Positions 8,696 to 18,994 of a stretch of DNA of 52,665 nucleotides are shown piece by piece. How positions within the stretch are numbered: position 1 is the first letter of the stretch; every line of letters begins with the position of its first letter. The notes under the pieces were generated by a model. The model was not told the origin of the DNA, made no database searches, and saw nothing but the letters and a program-made list of their open reading frames with translations. Location of the stretch: the NCBI GenBank assembly GCA_023459875.1, contig JAEWRY010000047.1, positions 1-52,665 of the forward strand, read 5' to 3'. The translations under genes were made by a program, and so were the position numbers. The DNA comes from Bacillota bacterium (lineage in GTDB: Bacteria > Bacillota > Clostridia > Oscillospirales > Oscillospiraceae).

Positions 8696-11600
8696 TTATG
8701 AAAGATTTACCCTGACGCAGTCGCGCAGGGGATTGTTGTTCACGTCCAGGTAAATGATCGTTACGCTCTTCCCGGAGGTATACGAGTCCGTAGTCTTTGA
8801 AATATCGGTATCCTGACCGGCCGCGGGCGCAAGCAGGCAGAGCATTCGATTCGCGGCGCTGTATTCGGACACGAATACGCTCCCCGCGCTCCCCGCCACC
8901 CGCCACATGGAAATGGAGCTTCCGGTATCGTTGTAGGCGAGCTTGCTCGAGCCTGCCTGGATATTAAAGGTGCACGAGGGGCCGCTCCAGCCGCAGGGGG
9001 CCCCGCCGCTGGTGGCGTTCTCTACGGAGATCGTTTGCGCGGCGTCTGTGTCAAGGTTCGAAACCGATATCTCAAGCAAATCGCCGCCGATTAATTGAAT
9101 GTTACCGCCGCCGCTCTGACCGATGAATACCGTTACCGTGCCGTCGGCGGTTTTCCTCGCGCCGTAAGGAACGTCCAGGCTCTTTACCTTATCGGAAAAC
9201 GTAATCGTATCAATGTCGAACAGATTTTCATCATAGACGATATCAAACTGCAGACAGTCCGTCACGTTTTCTGCGGCAGTTATCCCGAGCGTGAGCGTTG
9301 AAACGGTCTGGGAGGAGTTTGCGGTGACGAGGGGCATGCCGTTACCGGCGGCGGGTATGATGCCGCTCACCGCGCCGACAATTTCCCATAAGTCGTCGGC
9401 GTTATAAATATAAACATAGTACTCGTATTGATTGCCTGGCGACGTATCGGTGTCCACGTAAGCCGTGATGCCGTTAGGCACGGTCGTGAGCGGTTGGAAG
9501 TCGCCGCCGTTCACGCTTCTGGAGATTTTGGCGTAATAGTCCGTCCCATATTGAGAGTCGCTCCAACTGAGCGCCAGATGGCCGGAATCGAGCTCAACGT
9601 TCAGGCCTTCCAGTTCTTCATAGTAGACGAACTCCGATGGGAAACGGTACATCGACTGGTCTTCGATGGCCGTATAATCGTAGACGTAGGTAACCGGGTC
9701 GTCGCTGTAATCTACCGTGTAGTCGGCGGTAAAGTAACCGCTCAGCTTGAAGTACCGCGTGATGTCCAGGTCGGACAGATCGATGCTCCCTACGACCATG
9801 CAGGACTTGTAGTCCCCGGCAAATCTTGTTGAGGAGCTTACATCCAGCCCCTCGCGCAGAGGCTCTTCCTCGTCCAAAAAGCTGAGGCTGGAATAGGGCG
9901 AGATGGCCGTGTTGAAATTGAACTCGATGCCGAACACCCATTTCCCGTCTTCCACGTAACTGGTAAGAATATTCGACGACGTCACAAACGCGGGAGTGGC
10001 TTCCGCGAAACCGATGCGCTGCGCCATTACCGGGTCATAGAACACGTAGGAACTCGAACTGCAAGTGATCGAGTCGCTTACGCCCACCGGCAGGGCATTA
10101 TGGTCTCCGCTTTCAACTGCCTGATAGTACACGCTGTAGATATAGGCGGGCGTGTTTGTGGCAGAGCTCAGATACACCCCCATCGGACCAACCACGTTAT
10201 TGAAGGTAAAACCGCGGCTCATGTCGCTCTGATAGTTTGCGGTATATACTTTCAATTGCCCCGTGCCGCTGCTGTAATAGTTTTCAATAAATGTGTTTTC
10301 ATAGACGAGGGCGCTGGTGATTGAAGAATTCGTACAGTCGTTCACCATGTTTTTCGTGAACACATCGGCACTCACAGTAAGGCCGTCGTTGCCGTAAAAC
10401 TTGGAGCACACAACCCCGTTTCCACTGACGATTTTCGTACTGTTGCTGCTGCCGTAGAATTCGTTACAAATAAAGTAGTTTGCATTTGTGATATACGCGT
10501 CGTAGATGTAGCTGTAGTAGATATCGAGATTGTCGCTGGCGGTGGCCTGGAAGAGCCCGTTTCCCATCAGAACGGCGCTTATTACAGCTGCCTCGGCCCC
10601 ATTCGCCACGCTCAGCTTTTTGCCGCTCTCCTCGTAAACGACGCAGTTCTGGAGTTTAAGGGTCTGCCGGCTTGCCACATAGAGGTCGGCAGGCAGACAC
10701 AGGATGGTTCCGATGGTGCCGCTCGTCGTGCTGCCCACGGTGACGTCCGTGGAAGTCAGCTTGAATCTGTCGTTCGCGGAATCGTAGTCGATGCCCGTGG
10801 GGAGGGTGAAATCGAACGCGCTGAGGGATTGCTCCACGGTTACCGGGTCCATCGCCGTGCCGGAGGCGTCGCGCGCCGTTATGGTGAGGCTCACGGCCAG
10901 CTTGGCAGACTTGGCCGGGGTGCCGGTGAGCGTCAGGTTCACCTCCGCCGCACCGCCTGCGTCTAGCGAGTTCACCGAGGCTGGCACAATGGCCACGCCG
11001 CCCACGGTTCCTGTGACGGAGATGCTGCCGGAGGTGCCGCCCAGGTTTTCCAGGGACAGCTTTAAGCCCGACAGCAGGCCGCTGTCCTGAAAGAAAACCA
11101 ACGAGCTGGTGTTGAGGCTCGAAAGCGCAACCGTTTTGCCGCTTACCGTAACCGATTGGAGGGAAGCGGAAACGCTGCAGTTGGAGATGACTGGGACATA
11201 TATGTCTTCCTTGCTTGCGGCGTTAACTGCCGACTTGAGGTCGAGCGCATGGTATTTGCGCGCCGTTCCGTCCGGCTGAGTTATACCCTGAAGGAGTGAA
11301 CCGGAGTTTACGAGGTAGTTCCACGTCTGGGCTTTGGAACACCCAAGGCCCAGCATAACGGCCGCAGCGCCGGCGACCGTGGGGCATGCCATGGACGTGC
11401 CGCTTAAGTACTCGTAACCTCCGCCCATGTAAGTACTCAGGATATCGACGCCCGGAGCCATGAGTTCATATTCATAGCCCTCGCAGGGGTCCGCGTCGTA
11501 ATTTGAAAAGCTGGCGAGCCAGTCGCCGTTGGAACCGGCTTCAGTGTCCATCGCCATGACCGTCAGCACTCCGGGTATATTGGCCGGAGTCACATATGCC

Positions 11601-12709
11601 CCGTAATATACGCTGCCGGCGAATGCAGTGGGCAGACCTTCGTTTCCTGCGGCGGCCACGACGAGAACGCCCTGGCTGTTTGCATTCGCGATGGCGTCGC
11701 AGTAGGCCTTGGAGTACCCGTATCCGCCGAGGCTGAAGTTGATGATCTTTGCTCCATTATAAACTGCATAGTTAATCCCGGAAATGATATCCGAATTGTA
11801 GCCGCTGCCGTCGGCGTCAAGCACCTTAACGGCCATGATCTTTGCCCCGTAAGCCACGCCTACGGTACCTGTCTCGTTCTTTTCCGCCGCGATGATGCCC
11901 GCCACGTGAGTGCCGTGGCCGTTGTCGTCGTCCGGATAGGCGTCGTCATTCACGAAGTCATAGCCGTGAGTACCTTTATTATCCGGGTCATCCGACCAGA
12001 GGTTGCCGGCAAGATCGGGATGATCGAGGTCCACGCCGGTGTCCACCACCGCGACGACCACGCCGCTGCCCGGGTCGTTCTGGGTTATCTCCCCCCAGGC
12101 CTCGGGCGCGTTCATTTCTTCGAGCCAGCCCTGCGCGTGCTCGTAAGGGTCAAATACTCCCACGTCGTCAATGGACTGTGTGTGCATGATATAGTTGGGT
12201 TCAACCGCCAGAACGCTGTCGTACTTGAGAAGCTGGTTCCACGCATCCAGCATATCGGTTCCATCCGGCAGATTGACAAGGTACCAGTCCCCGGCTTTCC
12301 CGCTTTCCGGAGAAAGCGTATCCTCTTCGCTTTCGGGAACCGAGAAGAGTAGTTCCGAGCGATCGGTTATTCCACCGAACATATCGATTTTTTCTGCGAT
12401 ACCGGCTCCGCCTGATATACTTGCCACAGGGCTCACTCCGTCGGCCACCTTGACAAGGAAGTGTCCTTCCTCATAGGTGCCGGCTTCCGGCAGCTGCGTT
12501 ACCTTCTGCTTTGCCACCCCGGAGATATCCCAAGAAGTAAAATCATATTCAGCAGGAGCCGCAACTTCAGCTTCCGCAGAACGGCTGTAATCCTCATACT
12601 CGGCTGCGCAGCCGGAGGTTCCGTCATCCTCGGCCGCGGCGGGTACAGCCAGACCGGCGCCGATCATGACCGCAAGAAACGCCGAAAGAACTCTTCCGTA
12701 CTTCTTCAT
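8696..12709 (-). CDS. Subtilisin-family (S8) surface protease with cohesin-like C-terminus
   Basis: 1337 residues with a signal peptide (MKKYGRVLSAFLAVMIGAGL). An inhibitor-like propeptide precedes a full S8 domain at about 195-500: catalytic Asp223 (VAVVDTG), His265 (NGHGTHVAG), oxyanion Asn356 (AAAGNEG) and Ser439 (SGTSMACP). All key residues are present, so it should be active. A long Ser/Thr/Tyr-rich beta region follows, then a fibronectin-like stretch near 1070-1130. The final 200 residues (LTLGITAAENVTDCLQFDIV, GDLLEISVSN) resemble the cohesin fold. GAGGGG precedes the ATG. It is the fourth gene of the operon; substrate unknown. Maturation of the large neighbouring surface proteins is one possible role (inference). 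Confidence 0.93.
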   Translation of the reverse strand: MKKYGRVLSAFLAVMIGAGLAVPAAAEDDGTSGCAAEYEDYSRSAEAEVAAPAEYDFTSWDISGVAKQKVTQLPEAGTYEEGHFLVKVADGVSPVASISGGAGIAEKIDMFGGITDRSELLFSVPESEEDTLSPESGKAGDWYLVNLPDGTDMLDAWNQLLKYDSVLAVEPNYIMHTQSIDDVGVFDPYEHAQGWLEEMNAPEAWGEITQNDPGSGVVVAVVDTGVDLDHPDLAGNLWSDDPDNKGTHGYDFVNDDAYPDDDNGHGTHVAGIIAAEKNETGTVGVAYGAKIMAVKVLDADGSGYNSDIISGINYAVYNGAKIINFSLGGYGYSKAYCDAIANANSQGVLVVAAAGNEGLPTAFAGSVYYGAYVTPANIPGVLTVMAMDTEAGSNGDWLASFSNYDADPCEGYEYELMAPGVDILSTYMGGGYEYLSGTSMACPTVAGAAAVMLGLGCSKAQTWNYLVNSGSLLQGITQPDGTARKYHALDLKSAVNAASKEDIYVPVISNCSVSASLQSVTVSGKTVALSSLNTSSLVFFQDSGLLSGLKLSLENLGGTSGSISVTGTVGGVAIVPASVNSLDAGGAAEVNLTLTGTPAKSAKLAVSLTITARDASGTAMDPVTVEQSLSAFDFTLPTGIDYDSANDRFKLTSTDVTVGSTTSGTIGTILCLPADLYVASRQTLKLQNCVVYEESGKKLSVANGAEAAVISAVLMGNGLFQATASDNLDIYYSYIYDAYITNANYFICNEFYGSSNSTKIVSGNGVVCSKFYGNDGLTVSADVFTKNMVNDCTNSSITSALVYENTFIENYYSSGTGQLKVYTANYQSDMSRGFTFNNVVGPMGVYLSSATNTPAYIYSVYYQAVESGDHNALPVGVSDSITCSSSSYVFYDPVMAQRIGFAEATPAFVTSSNILTSYVEDGKWVFGIEFNFNTAISPYSSLSFLDEEEPLREGLDVSSSTRFAGDYKSCMVVGSIDLSDLDITRYFKLSGYFTADYTVDYSDDPVTYVYDYTAIEDQSMYRFPSEFVYYEELEGLNVELDSGHLALSWSDSQYGTDYYAKISRSVNGGDFQPLTTVPNGITAYVDTDTSPGNQYEYYVYIYNADDLWEIVGAVSGIIPAAGNGMPLVTANSSQTVSTLTLGITAAENVTDCLQFDIVYDENLFDIDTITFSDKVKSLDVPYGARKTADGTVTVFIGQSGGGNIQLIGGDLLEISVSNLDTDAAQTISVENATSGGAPCGWSGPSCTFNIQAGSSKLAYNDTGSSISMWRVAGSAGSVFVSEYSAANRMLCLLAPAAGQDTDISKTTDSYTSGKSVTIIYLDVNNNPLRDCVRVNLS

Positions 12710-12738
12710 CCCATTAACCCCTCGTCATAGAAATTGTA

Positions 12739-12777
12739 AGCGGGGCTGGCGCAGAGCCAATCTGCACCAGCCCCGCT
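12739..12777 (-). other. Strong intercistronic hairpin
   Basis: A 17-bp inverted repeat with one mismatch (739-755 with 761-777; AGCGGGGCTGGCGCAGA on the plus strand) lies between the SLH-protein gene and the protease gene. Neither side carries a clear T-run, so it is not a textbook terminator. It may set relative mRNA levels by stabilising the upstream message or causing partial termination. Confidence 0.6.
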
Positions 12778-12832
12778 CAAAAATATGATCGGTTATCCAG
12801 TCTTCTCTTTGTCGGCGCTGACGGTATAGAGT

Positions 12833-15800
12833 TTACTTCACGCTGTTCTCCAGAAATCTGTGGAGCATTGCCGCAAGCTCGGAGCGCTGGGCGCTGCCGA
12901 GAGGCGCGAGCGCAGTGCCCGTACGGCCGGTGATGATCCCTTCGCCGTATGCCCAGGTCATGGCCGGAAGGGCGTAGGCGCTAATCTCGCCGTGGTCGGC
13001 AAACGCAGTGATATTTGCTGAGGAAGCGGCGGATATATCGTAGCCCTTATATTGCGCGTAGCGGTAGAGCATGGCCGCAAACTGCTCGCGGGTCACGTTG
13101 GCGGTGGGGTCGAAGAGTCCGCCGCCGATGCCGTTGACAATGCCCTTTTCAGCCGCCCAGGCGATCGCCTGGCTGTACCACATGCCGGATCCGACATCGG
13201 CGAACGGATTGGCTGCGGAAGCGGAAGGCTCGCCCTGAAGCCGCCAGAGCACGGTCGCCACCATAGCGCGGGTTGTGGTGCCGGAGGGACTGAAGGACGT
13301 CGCGGATACGCCGTTCATCAGACTGTTGCCGCAGACATAAGCAACGTCGTTATAATACCAGTCTTTTTCAGATACGTCTGCAAAAGGATTGACCCATTCC
13401 GTTTTGCTGCTGAAGATAACGGCGTAGGTAGAAAGCGTTTCGCGTTCCATGGTTATTTCTCCGTTTTCAAGGTCAAGTACGAAGTCTACAAGTTCGCGGG
13501 TACCGTCGGAGAAGAGCTTGTAGACCTTCGCGCTCTTTACATCGCTGCCGATGGTCACGGAGAAGGTGATCTTCGCGGTACCGCCCAAATCGCTGATTTC
13601 CTTGCCGCCGGTGCTGACGGTAATTTCAATCACGGCGCCCGCGTTTTCCCCGTTCAGAGCGCCGCGCATCGCGGAGGACAGGCTACCGACGGCGACCTGC
13701 TTGATCCTGACGGACAAGCTACCGCTTCCCGCCGCGGCGCAGATGGTTTTCAGCGCGTCGCTGTCGAATAAGATGGAATCGCCGCCGGGCAGCATGATCT
13801 TCAATCCGGTAATATCCGATTCTCCGCCGCTTAATGCATTCTCAAGTGCTTTGACAAAGCTGTTGGGGAAGACGACCTCATTGACGGAGCTGCCAAGAGA
13901 AGACAGGTCTAGTACTACCGTGCCCGCGGCGCTGCTGTTTTCGAACAGCTTTCCGAACGCGGTTTTATCCGACGTTATCTCAGCCTGAGCGCCTGCAACT
14001 TCTATTGTGATGCTCACGGTTGCGCCTGTGCCGGGGATCGTGACTTTCACCGTGTTGCCGGGTGCGCTGATGCCGCCGCCCGGAGACGAGGCATAGGGAG
14101 TGGCGGTAGCTTCGTTTGAATCGCTGACACCTATCGCGTTTGCCGCGGTGAGTTTAAAGGTGTAGATTGTGCCGTTGGTGAGGCCGGAGAAGGTATAGCT
14201 CACGGCGTCTGCTCCCAGCAAGGTGCCGGGATCATAGCTGCCGGTGCCGCCTTCCTTCACAGAAATCATATAGCCGGTAATGGGGCTGCCGTTGGCGGCG
14301 GGGGCGGACCATTTCACAGTAACCTGTTTGTTTCCGGCGGAAGCGGTAATGACCGGTGCGCTTGGCGCGAGCGCCGCGACGGTGACCTCCCCGTCCGCTT
14401 TGACCGTGCCGGTGTAACTTCCTGTGCCGATAGCCTTCAGGGTGATCGAGGTACCAAGATCGGCAGAAGTCACGGCGTAGGTCGTGCCGGTCGCGCCGGC
14501 AATGTCAGCGCCGTTGCGCATCCACTGGAGGGTGTAATCGGCGTTGCTGGAGATAAGATCCTCGCCATTCACCTTGCCGGTGGGCGTGATGATGTCGCCG
14601 GTGGTAAAGCCGGTGCCCGCAATTGCAAGGGTGGCGGCGAGAGGTGTCTTGCCGACGGTGACGGACGCGGAGAGCGTCCCGGAGAAGTTTGCGTTGGGCG
14701 TTACCGTCACGGTAACCACGGTGTCGGCGGCAAGATCCGCGAGAGCCTGGGAGGAGGCGGTGCCCAGGTTCACCGTCGCCCCGGCGGATGTGGCCGTCCA
14801 CTGATAGGAGGCATCTGTCTGCGCTTCGGGAGGCACCATTCCGGTGATCACCGCCGCGAGGGTGTCTCCATTGGTGACGGAGCTGCCGCCGCCGGTTATT
14901 ACGACCGTGCCGCTGACGGCCTGTTTTGCAACGGTCACGGAGGCGGAGGTAATGGTGGAAGTGTTCAAATAGTTGACATTCGCACCCGTGACCCTCACCG
15001 CGATGCTCTGGTTGGAGTCGGCGGAGGTGAGCGTATAGGTCTTGCCCGTGGCGTGGGCGATGGGCGTTCCGCCCCGGGTCCACTGATAGGTGACATCGCT
15101 CTCCGGATAGGCATGGTTGACTCTGAGCACGCTGCCCACCGCGGCCGTGCCGGTGACTGTCGGCGTTCCGGTAAGCTCGGCCTTGGCGATGGTGAAGGTG
15201 AATTCCGCGCTGCCGGAGTAATTGCCGCCCGGTGCCGCGGTGATGACTACCTTGGCGTTGCTGCCGGCATACACATTGTTACTCCAGCTGACGGTATAGT
15301 CAGCGGAGGTGATGGGGCCATTCGCGTCCGCTACGGTGGGTACGGGCTCAATGGCACTGCCGGTGTAAGTGTTTGTTCCCGGCGTGATGCCTGTGATCAT
15401 GTCGCCAGCAAGCGCCTTTTTCTCGATGGTGAAGGCATCGGTGCCTGTGCCGGAATGGGTGGTGCTCACCAGCGTGGCGGTGACCTGGTAGGTGCCTACA
15501 TTCGTCGGCTTGGTCGCGCTGGGACCGTACGTGGTGGAACCCGTTCCGGAATAGCTGTAGGTAAAGGAGGCGCTCCCGCTGGTGCCGTGGTCAATGGCCA
15601 CCTGGGCGGCTACGGGCGAAGCGAGAGTCTCTCCGTAGGAGATATCGTCAATGGGGGTCGTGAAGGTCACATTCACGGGGAATTTATTTGTAATGGTGAT
15701 GGTGAATTCCTTCGCCGACGCGGGGGCCGTGGCCCAGGCGGGATAGGTATCGGTCTGGACGGTGAGTGTGATTTTCTTGTCGCTGGTGTTATCGACGGTG

Positions 15801-18800
15801 TCGGCGACATCCTTGACGTCGGCAAGTGTCTTGTTCCATACGATGGTCTGGTCGGACATGGCGGAAACGTCATGATCAAAGGTGAGACAAACCTTTGAGG
15901 GTACGCCAAGCTGCGCAAGTGTTGTGGTTGTCCCCGCGAGTACGTCGGCCTTCGCCACGGTGATGCCTGTGGGCAGGGCTGTGGAGGCGTCCTGCTTGAC
16001 GTCAGTGACCGTGACCGGTGTGACGGTGACGGTGGCCGTCAGGGTGGGCAGCGACGTGGCAAAGTTGCCTAAGCTGTTGTCAACGGTGCCGACGTAGGTA
16101 TAAGCGCCGCCCTTGGCGGAGAAAGTCTGCGTGGCGTTCGCCCATTCAATGCCGATGGTGCCGGTGGTGCCGGAGTAGCTGATGGCGACTTCGGTCGGCA
16201 ACGTACTGCCGCCGTTGGCGATCGCCCTGAGGGCGTCAGGTGAGGTGTTCGCCGCGTTATTTGCCAGCACCGTGTGGCTTGGCGCCAAGGTGGTGATGGT
16301 AATCTCGGCGGGATTGATAGTGAATTTCACGCCCGAAGTAAAGCTCAGCGCATAGTTTGCCGCTTTGAAATCGCCGTTGTCGGCAAGCGCCAGAGCGCCA
16401 GAAGAGGCGTCGTTTTTAATATTGTAGGTGCCGGCGTTCTCACCGGACTCTCTGCACAGCGCACCGGTGAAGCCGGGCGTCTGACTTGACACTGCGCCGG
16501 TGGAGCCGTAGGCGAGCGTCGGATCGGACGCGCCGAAGTACTTGGATTGGCCACTCGTGGGCGTGACGGTGAGGGTGCGCGCGGTGACGGAGATGGTATA
16601 GCTTTTATCGAAGGTAAGGCCCTTGTAGCTGCCCTCGCTGGTGACCGTGAAGCGGACGGTGACGGACGTATCGGCCACGTCGGCCAGCTCCGCTGCGTCC
16701 ACAACGGAGAAGATTCCGTTCACCGTGGTTACGCCGTCGTAGGCCGAGCCGGACGCAGGCAAAGTCACGAAGCTGACGAAGGTCGTTCCAGTGCCGTAGG
16801 TCTTACCGGACGAAGACACCGTTACTGTGCTCCAGTTCACCGCGAGAGTGGAAAGGCTGATGGTGACGGTGGCGCTGTGGCTGTTGGAATCGGTGTAGAT
16901 AAGCGTGCCCGCACTGGTCTGAGCCGTTGTGCCGGCCGCGACTGTCACCACTCCGTCCGCGCGCGTGACACCGGTGTAATTGCCGATCGTTCCGCTCCAG
17001 GTGCCGGAATCTGTGATGGGAGAGCCATACTGATCGTAGACTGTGGCGGTATAGGTGTAGGCTGTGCTGCCCGACTGGGGGATGACCAGAAGGTCGGAAG
17101 TCAGCGCCGCGCTTGCTCCGCGTGTGATTTCAATCTTGTCGTAAACCGGGGTGAGGCGCTTCACGGTGATCGTCGCGGTACCGTCGCTCACTACGGTGCC
17201 TACCGCAGCTTTGACGGTGAGGGCCTTTCCCGTGGTGTTCGTAATGGGCGTCTTGGCGTCGTTTGTGACGGTAACCTTGCCGTCGCTGCCGATGGAGACG
17301 CCGGTCACGCCGCTCTCACCGTCCTTGACGGACCAGGTAATGGTCTGGCCGGTCATTGCAGTGCCGTATTGGTCGGTGACGGAGGCGATAAAGGCGGCGG
17401 AGGTGTTGGCGGCTGCCCCATTTTTGGGTACGTCAATGCTCGAATCCCCGCCGCTCACGGCTACCGTTGTGACGGAGGCGGCGGCGCGCTTCACGGTGAT
17501 CTTGGCCGTGCCGTCGCTCTCTACAGCGCCGACAAGGGCTTTGACGGTGAGGGCTATGCCCGTGGTATTTGTAATGGTTGTTTTTGCGTCGTTTGTGACG
17601 GTAACTTTGCCGTCGCTGCCGATGGAGACGCCGGTCACGTCACTCTCACCGTCCTTGACGGACCAGGTGATACTTTGGCCGGTCATCGTCAGTCCGTACT
17701 GGTCTTTGACGTTGGCTGCAAAGGCGGTGGTGGTGGTGTTGGCTAAGGCTCCGTTCGCGGGCACGTCGATGCTTGCCTGCCCGTCGCTTACAACAACCTC
17801 GGTCACGGTGGAGGCGGAGCGGGTGAGGGTGACTTTTTTGGTGGCAGTCACGCTGCCGGACGCCGCCTGAATCGTTACTTCTAGGCTGTCTGCGAACAAC
17901 GCGGCGGCGGACTTGCTCACCGAGAGAAGACCGGTACTGCTCACGGAAATACCGGAATACGATTCGGGAGAGGTGATGCTCCACGCGGTACTGCCCAAAA
18001 TATCATAGCTGGAAGCGCCGTCGTAGCCCGTGGCGTTGAACTGCTGGGTAGCCGGGTCGCTCCCTGTAGGCACCGTCATGCTGTCGGGGCTTTCCGGCGT
18101 GATGACGATGCTTGTGAGATTTGCTGCGGTGGTAGTCGGGAAGGTCGCCGTAAATTTAAGCGTTGTAGCGTCATTGCCTGCATCGTATGTAATCTTGTCG
18201 GAACTCAGGCCCGCTACGGCAACAGTCTGACCGGCGATAAACTGATAGCCCTCGTCCGCCGTCAGGGTCGCGGTGGCGGTGTACTGGGTGCCCGGGGCGA
18301 AATTGCCGTTAAGGGTTGTACCGCCCGTTTTCCAAGTGATCGCGCTGCCGGTGTACCCGGTGCCGCCCGCGGCGTTTGCCTGGGGCAACTGATACTTCTC
18401 AGGTGCGGTGATGGAGACGGCGATAGGAGAGGCTGTATAAGAGTATATGGAAACTGAACTGTTGACCGTTGTAAAGTTAACAGCATTGCTGGAAGCATCA
18501 CTGTAAACACAACGATCACCCCAAGCAAGCGTTGCGCTGCCAAGGGTTGCTCCGGACTTAACAGTTGCTGTGATTGTCAGCAACGTCTGGGCGGTTATGT
18601 TATATGCGTTATCCCAGTTTGCAGTATAGATGACTTCTCCTGCATCTATGTTAGTTGAAAAGTTTGCATTCTGATCATTGCCGTCGTCTTCATCAGTATC
18701 GGTAGCAATCAGCGCGGCTGCAAGCGTACTTGTTTTCGTGCCAGAAACCTTTATATTTTCGAATACTCCGGTTGGCAGAATTAAGCTGAATTGCAATCCT

Positions 18801-18970
18801 CTTGCCTGAGATACTGCGCCGACGGAAATACATATTGAGATGGGATCTCCCGCTTTAAGCGAAGTAACGTTTGGCGTCATTGTGAGGGATTCACCCACGG
18901 CAGAAGACGGAATTACGCAAAGCGAGAACGCAAGGACGACTGTCAAAACCAAAGCTAATAGTCTTTTCAT
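12833..18970 (-). CDS. SLH-anchored multidomain surface protein with cohesin-like N-terminus
   Basis: 2045 residues, starting at an ATG behind GGAGG with a signal peptide (MKRLLALVLTVVLAFSLCVI). Residues about 28-180 (SLTMTPNVTSLKAGDPISIC, ARGLQFSLILPTG, TLLTITATVKSG) look like a cohesin-type domain. Next come Ig-like modules including two near-identical 110-residue repeats (about 390-610), MBG-like and further Ig-like modules to about 1530, a fibronectin type III domain (about 1533-1620) and three SLH motifs (about 1860-2045; NPFADVSEKDWYYND, NPFADVGSGMWYSQA, AFADHGEISAYALPA). SLH triplets bind secondary cell-wall polymer, so this is probably the wall anchor. Cohesin plus SLH parallels anchoring scaffoldins of cellulosomes, but with a single cohesin-like domain. 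The cohesin call needs a profile search. Confidence 0.92.
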   Translation of the reverse strand: MKRLLALVLTVVLAFSLCVIPSSAVGESLTMTPNVTSLKAGDPISICISVGAVSQARGLQFSLILPTGVFENIKVSGTKTSTLAAALIATDTDEDDGNDQNANFSTNIDAGEVIYTANWDNAYNITAQTLLTITATVKSGATLGSATLAWGDRCVYSDASSNAVNFTTVNSSVSIYSYTASPIAVSITAPEKYQLPQANAAGGTGYTGSAITWKTGGTTLNGNFAPGTQYTATATLTADEGYQFIAGQTVAVAGLSSDKITYDAGNDATTLKFTATFPTTTAANLTSIVITPESPDSMTVPTGSDPATQQFNATGYDGASSYDILGSTAWSITSPESYSGISVSSTGLLSVSKSAAALFADSLEVTIQAASGSVTATKKVTLTRSASTVTEVVVSDGQASIDVPANGALANTTTTAFAANVKDQYGLTMTGQSITWSVKDGESDVTGVSIGSDGKVTVTNDAKTTITNTTGIALTVKALVGAVESDGTAKITVKRAAASVTTVAVSGGDSSIDVPKNGAAANTSAAFIASVTDQYGTAMTGQTITWSVKDGESGVTGVSIGSDGKVTVTNDAKTPITNTTGKALTVKAAVGTVVSDGTATITVKRLTPVYDKIEITRGASAALTSDLLVIPQSGSTAYTYTATVYDQYGSPITDSGTWSGTIGNYTGVTRADGVVTVAAGTTAQTSAGTLIYTDSNSHSATVTISLSTLAVNWSTVTVSSSGKTYGTGTTFVSFVTLPASGSAYDGVTTVNGIFSVVDAAELADVADTSVTVRFTVTSEGSYKGLTFDKSYTISVTARTLTVTPTSGQSKYFGASDPTLAYGSTGAVSSQTPGFTGALCRESGENAGTYNIKNDASSGALALADNGDFKAANYALSFTSGVKFTINPAEITITTLAPSHTVLANNAANTSPDALRAIANGGSTLPTEVAISYSGTTGTIGIEWANATQTFSAKGGAYTYVGTVDNSLGNFATSLPTLTATVTVTPVTVTDVKQDASTALPTGITVAKADVLAGTTTTLAQLGVPSKVCLTFDHDVSAMSDQTIVWNKTLADVKDVADTVDNTSDKKITLTVQTDTYPAWATAPASAKEFTITITNKFPVNVTFTTPIDDISYGETLASPVAAQVAIDHGTSGSASFTYSYSGTGSTTYGPSATKPTNVGTYQVTATLVSTTHSGTGTDAFTIEKKALAGDMITGITPGTNTYTGSAIEPVPTVADANGPITSADYTVSWSNNVYAGSNAKVVITAAPGGNYSGSAEFTFTIAKAELTGTPTVTGTAAVGSVLRVNHAYPESDVTYQWTRGGTPIAHATGKTYTLTSADSNQSIAVRVTGANVNYLNTSTITSASVTVAKQAVSGTVVITGGGSSVTNGDTLAAVITGMVPPEAQTDASYQWTATSAGATVNLGTASSQALADLAADTVVTVTVTPNANFSGTLSASVTVGKTPLAATLAIAGTGFTTGDIITPTGKVNGEDLISSNADYTLQWMRNGADIAGATGTTYAVTSADLGTSITLKAIGTGSYTGTVKADGEVTVAALAPSAPVITASAGNKQVTVKWSAPAANGSPITGYMISVKEGGTGSYDPGTLLGADAVSYTFSGLTNGTIYTFKLTAANAIGVSDSNEATATPYASSPGGGISAPGNTVKVTIPGTGATVSITIEVAGAQAEITSDKTAFGKLFENSSAAGTVVLDLSSLGSSVNEVVFPNSFVKALENALSGGESDITGLKIMLPGGDSILFDSDALKTICAAAGSGSLSVRIKQVAVGSLSSAMRGALNGENAGAVIEITVSTGGKEISDLGGTAKITFSVTIGSDVKSAKVYKLFSDGTRELVDFVLDLENGEITMERETLSTYAVIFSSKTEWVNPFADVSEKDWYYNDVAYVCGNSLMNGVSATSFSPSGTTTRAMVATVLWRLQGEPSASAANPFADVGSGMWYSQAIAWAAEKGIVNGIGGGLFDPTANVTREQFAAMLYRYAQYKGYDISAASSANITAFADHGEISAYALPAMTWAYGEGIITGRTGTALAPLGSAQRSELAAMLHRFLENSVK
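17150..17810 (-). repeat. Tandem 110-residue Ig-like repeat inside the SLH protein
   Basis: Two in-frame units about 330 bp apart share long blocks, for example VTGVSIGSDGKVTVTNDAKT and ITWSVKDGES, and are nearly identical in DNA as well. This indicates recent duplication or ongoing homogenisation, and copy number could vary between strains. Confidence 0.85.
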
Positions 18971-18994
18971 ATTCTTACTCCTCCATAAAATCCT

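Noticed and set aside
13052..15898. Plus-strand open frames opposite the SLH gene
   Set aside because: Gly/Val/Arg-rich translations of the complement of repetitive Ig-like coding sequence; no signal, motif or start context.
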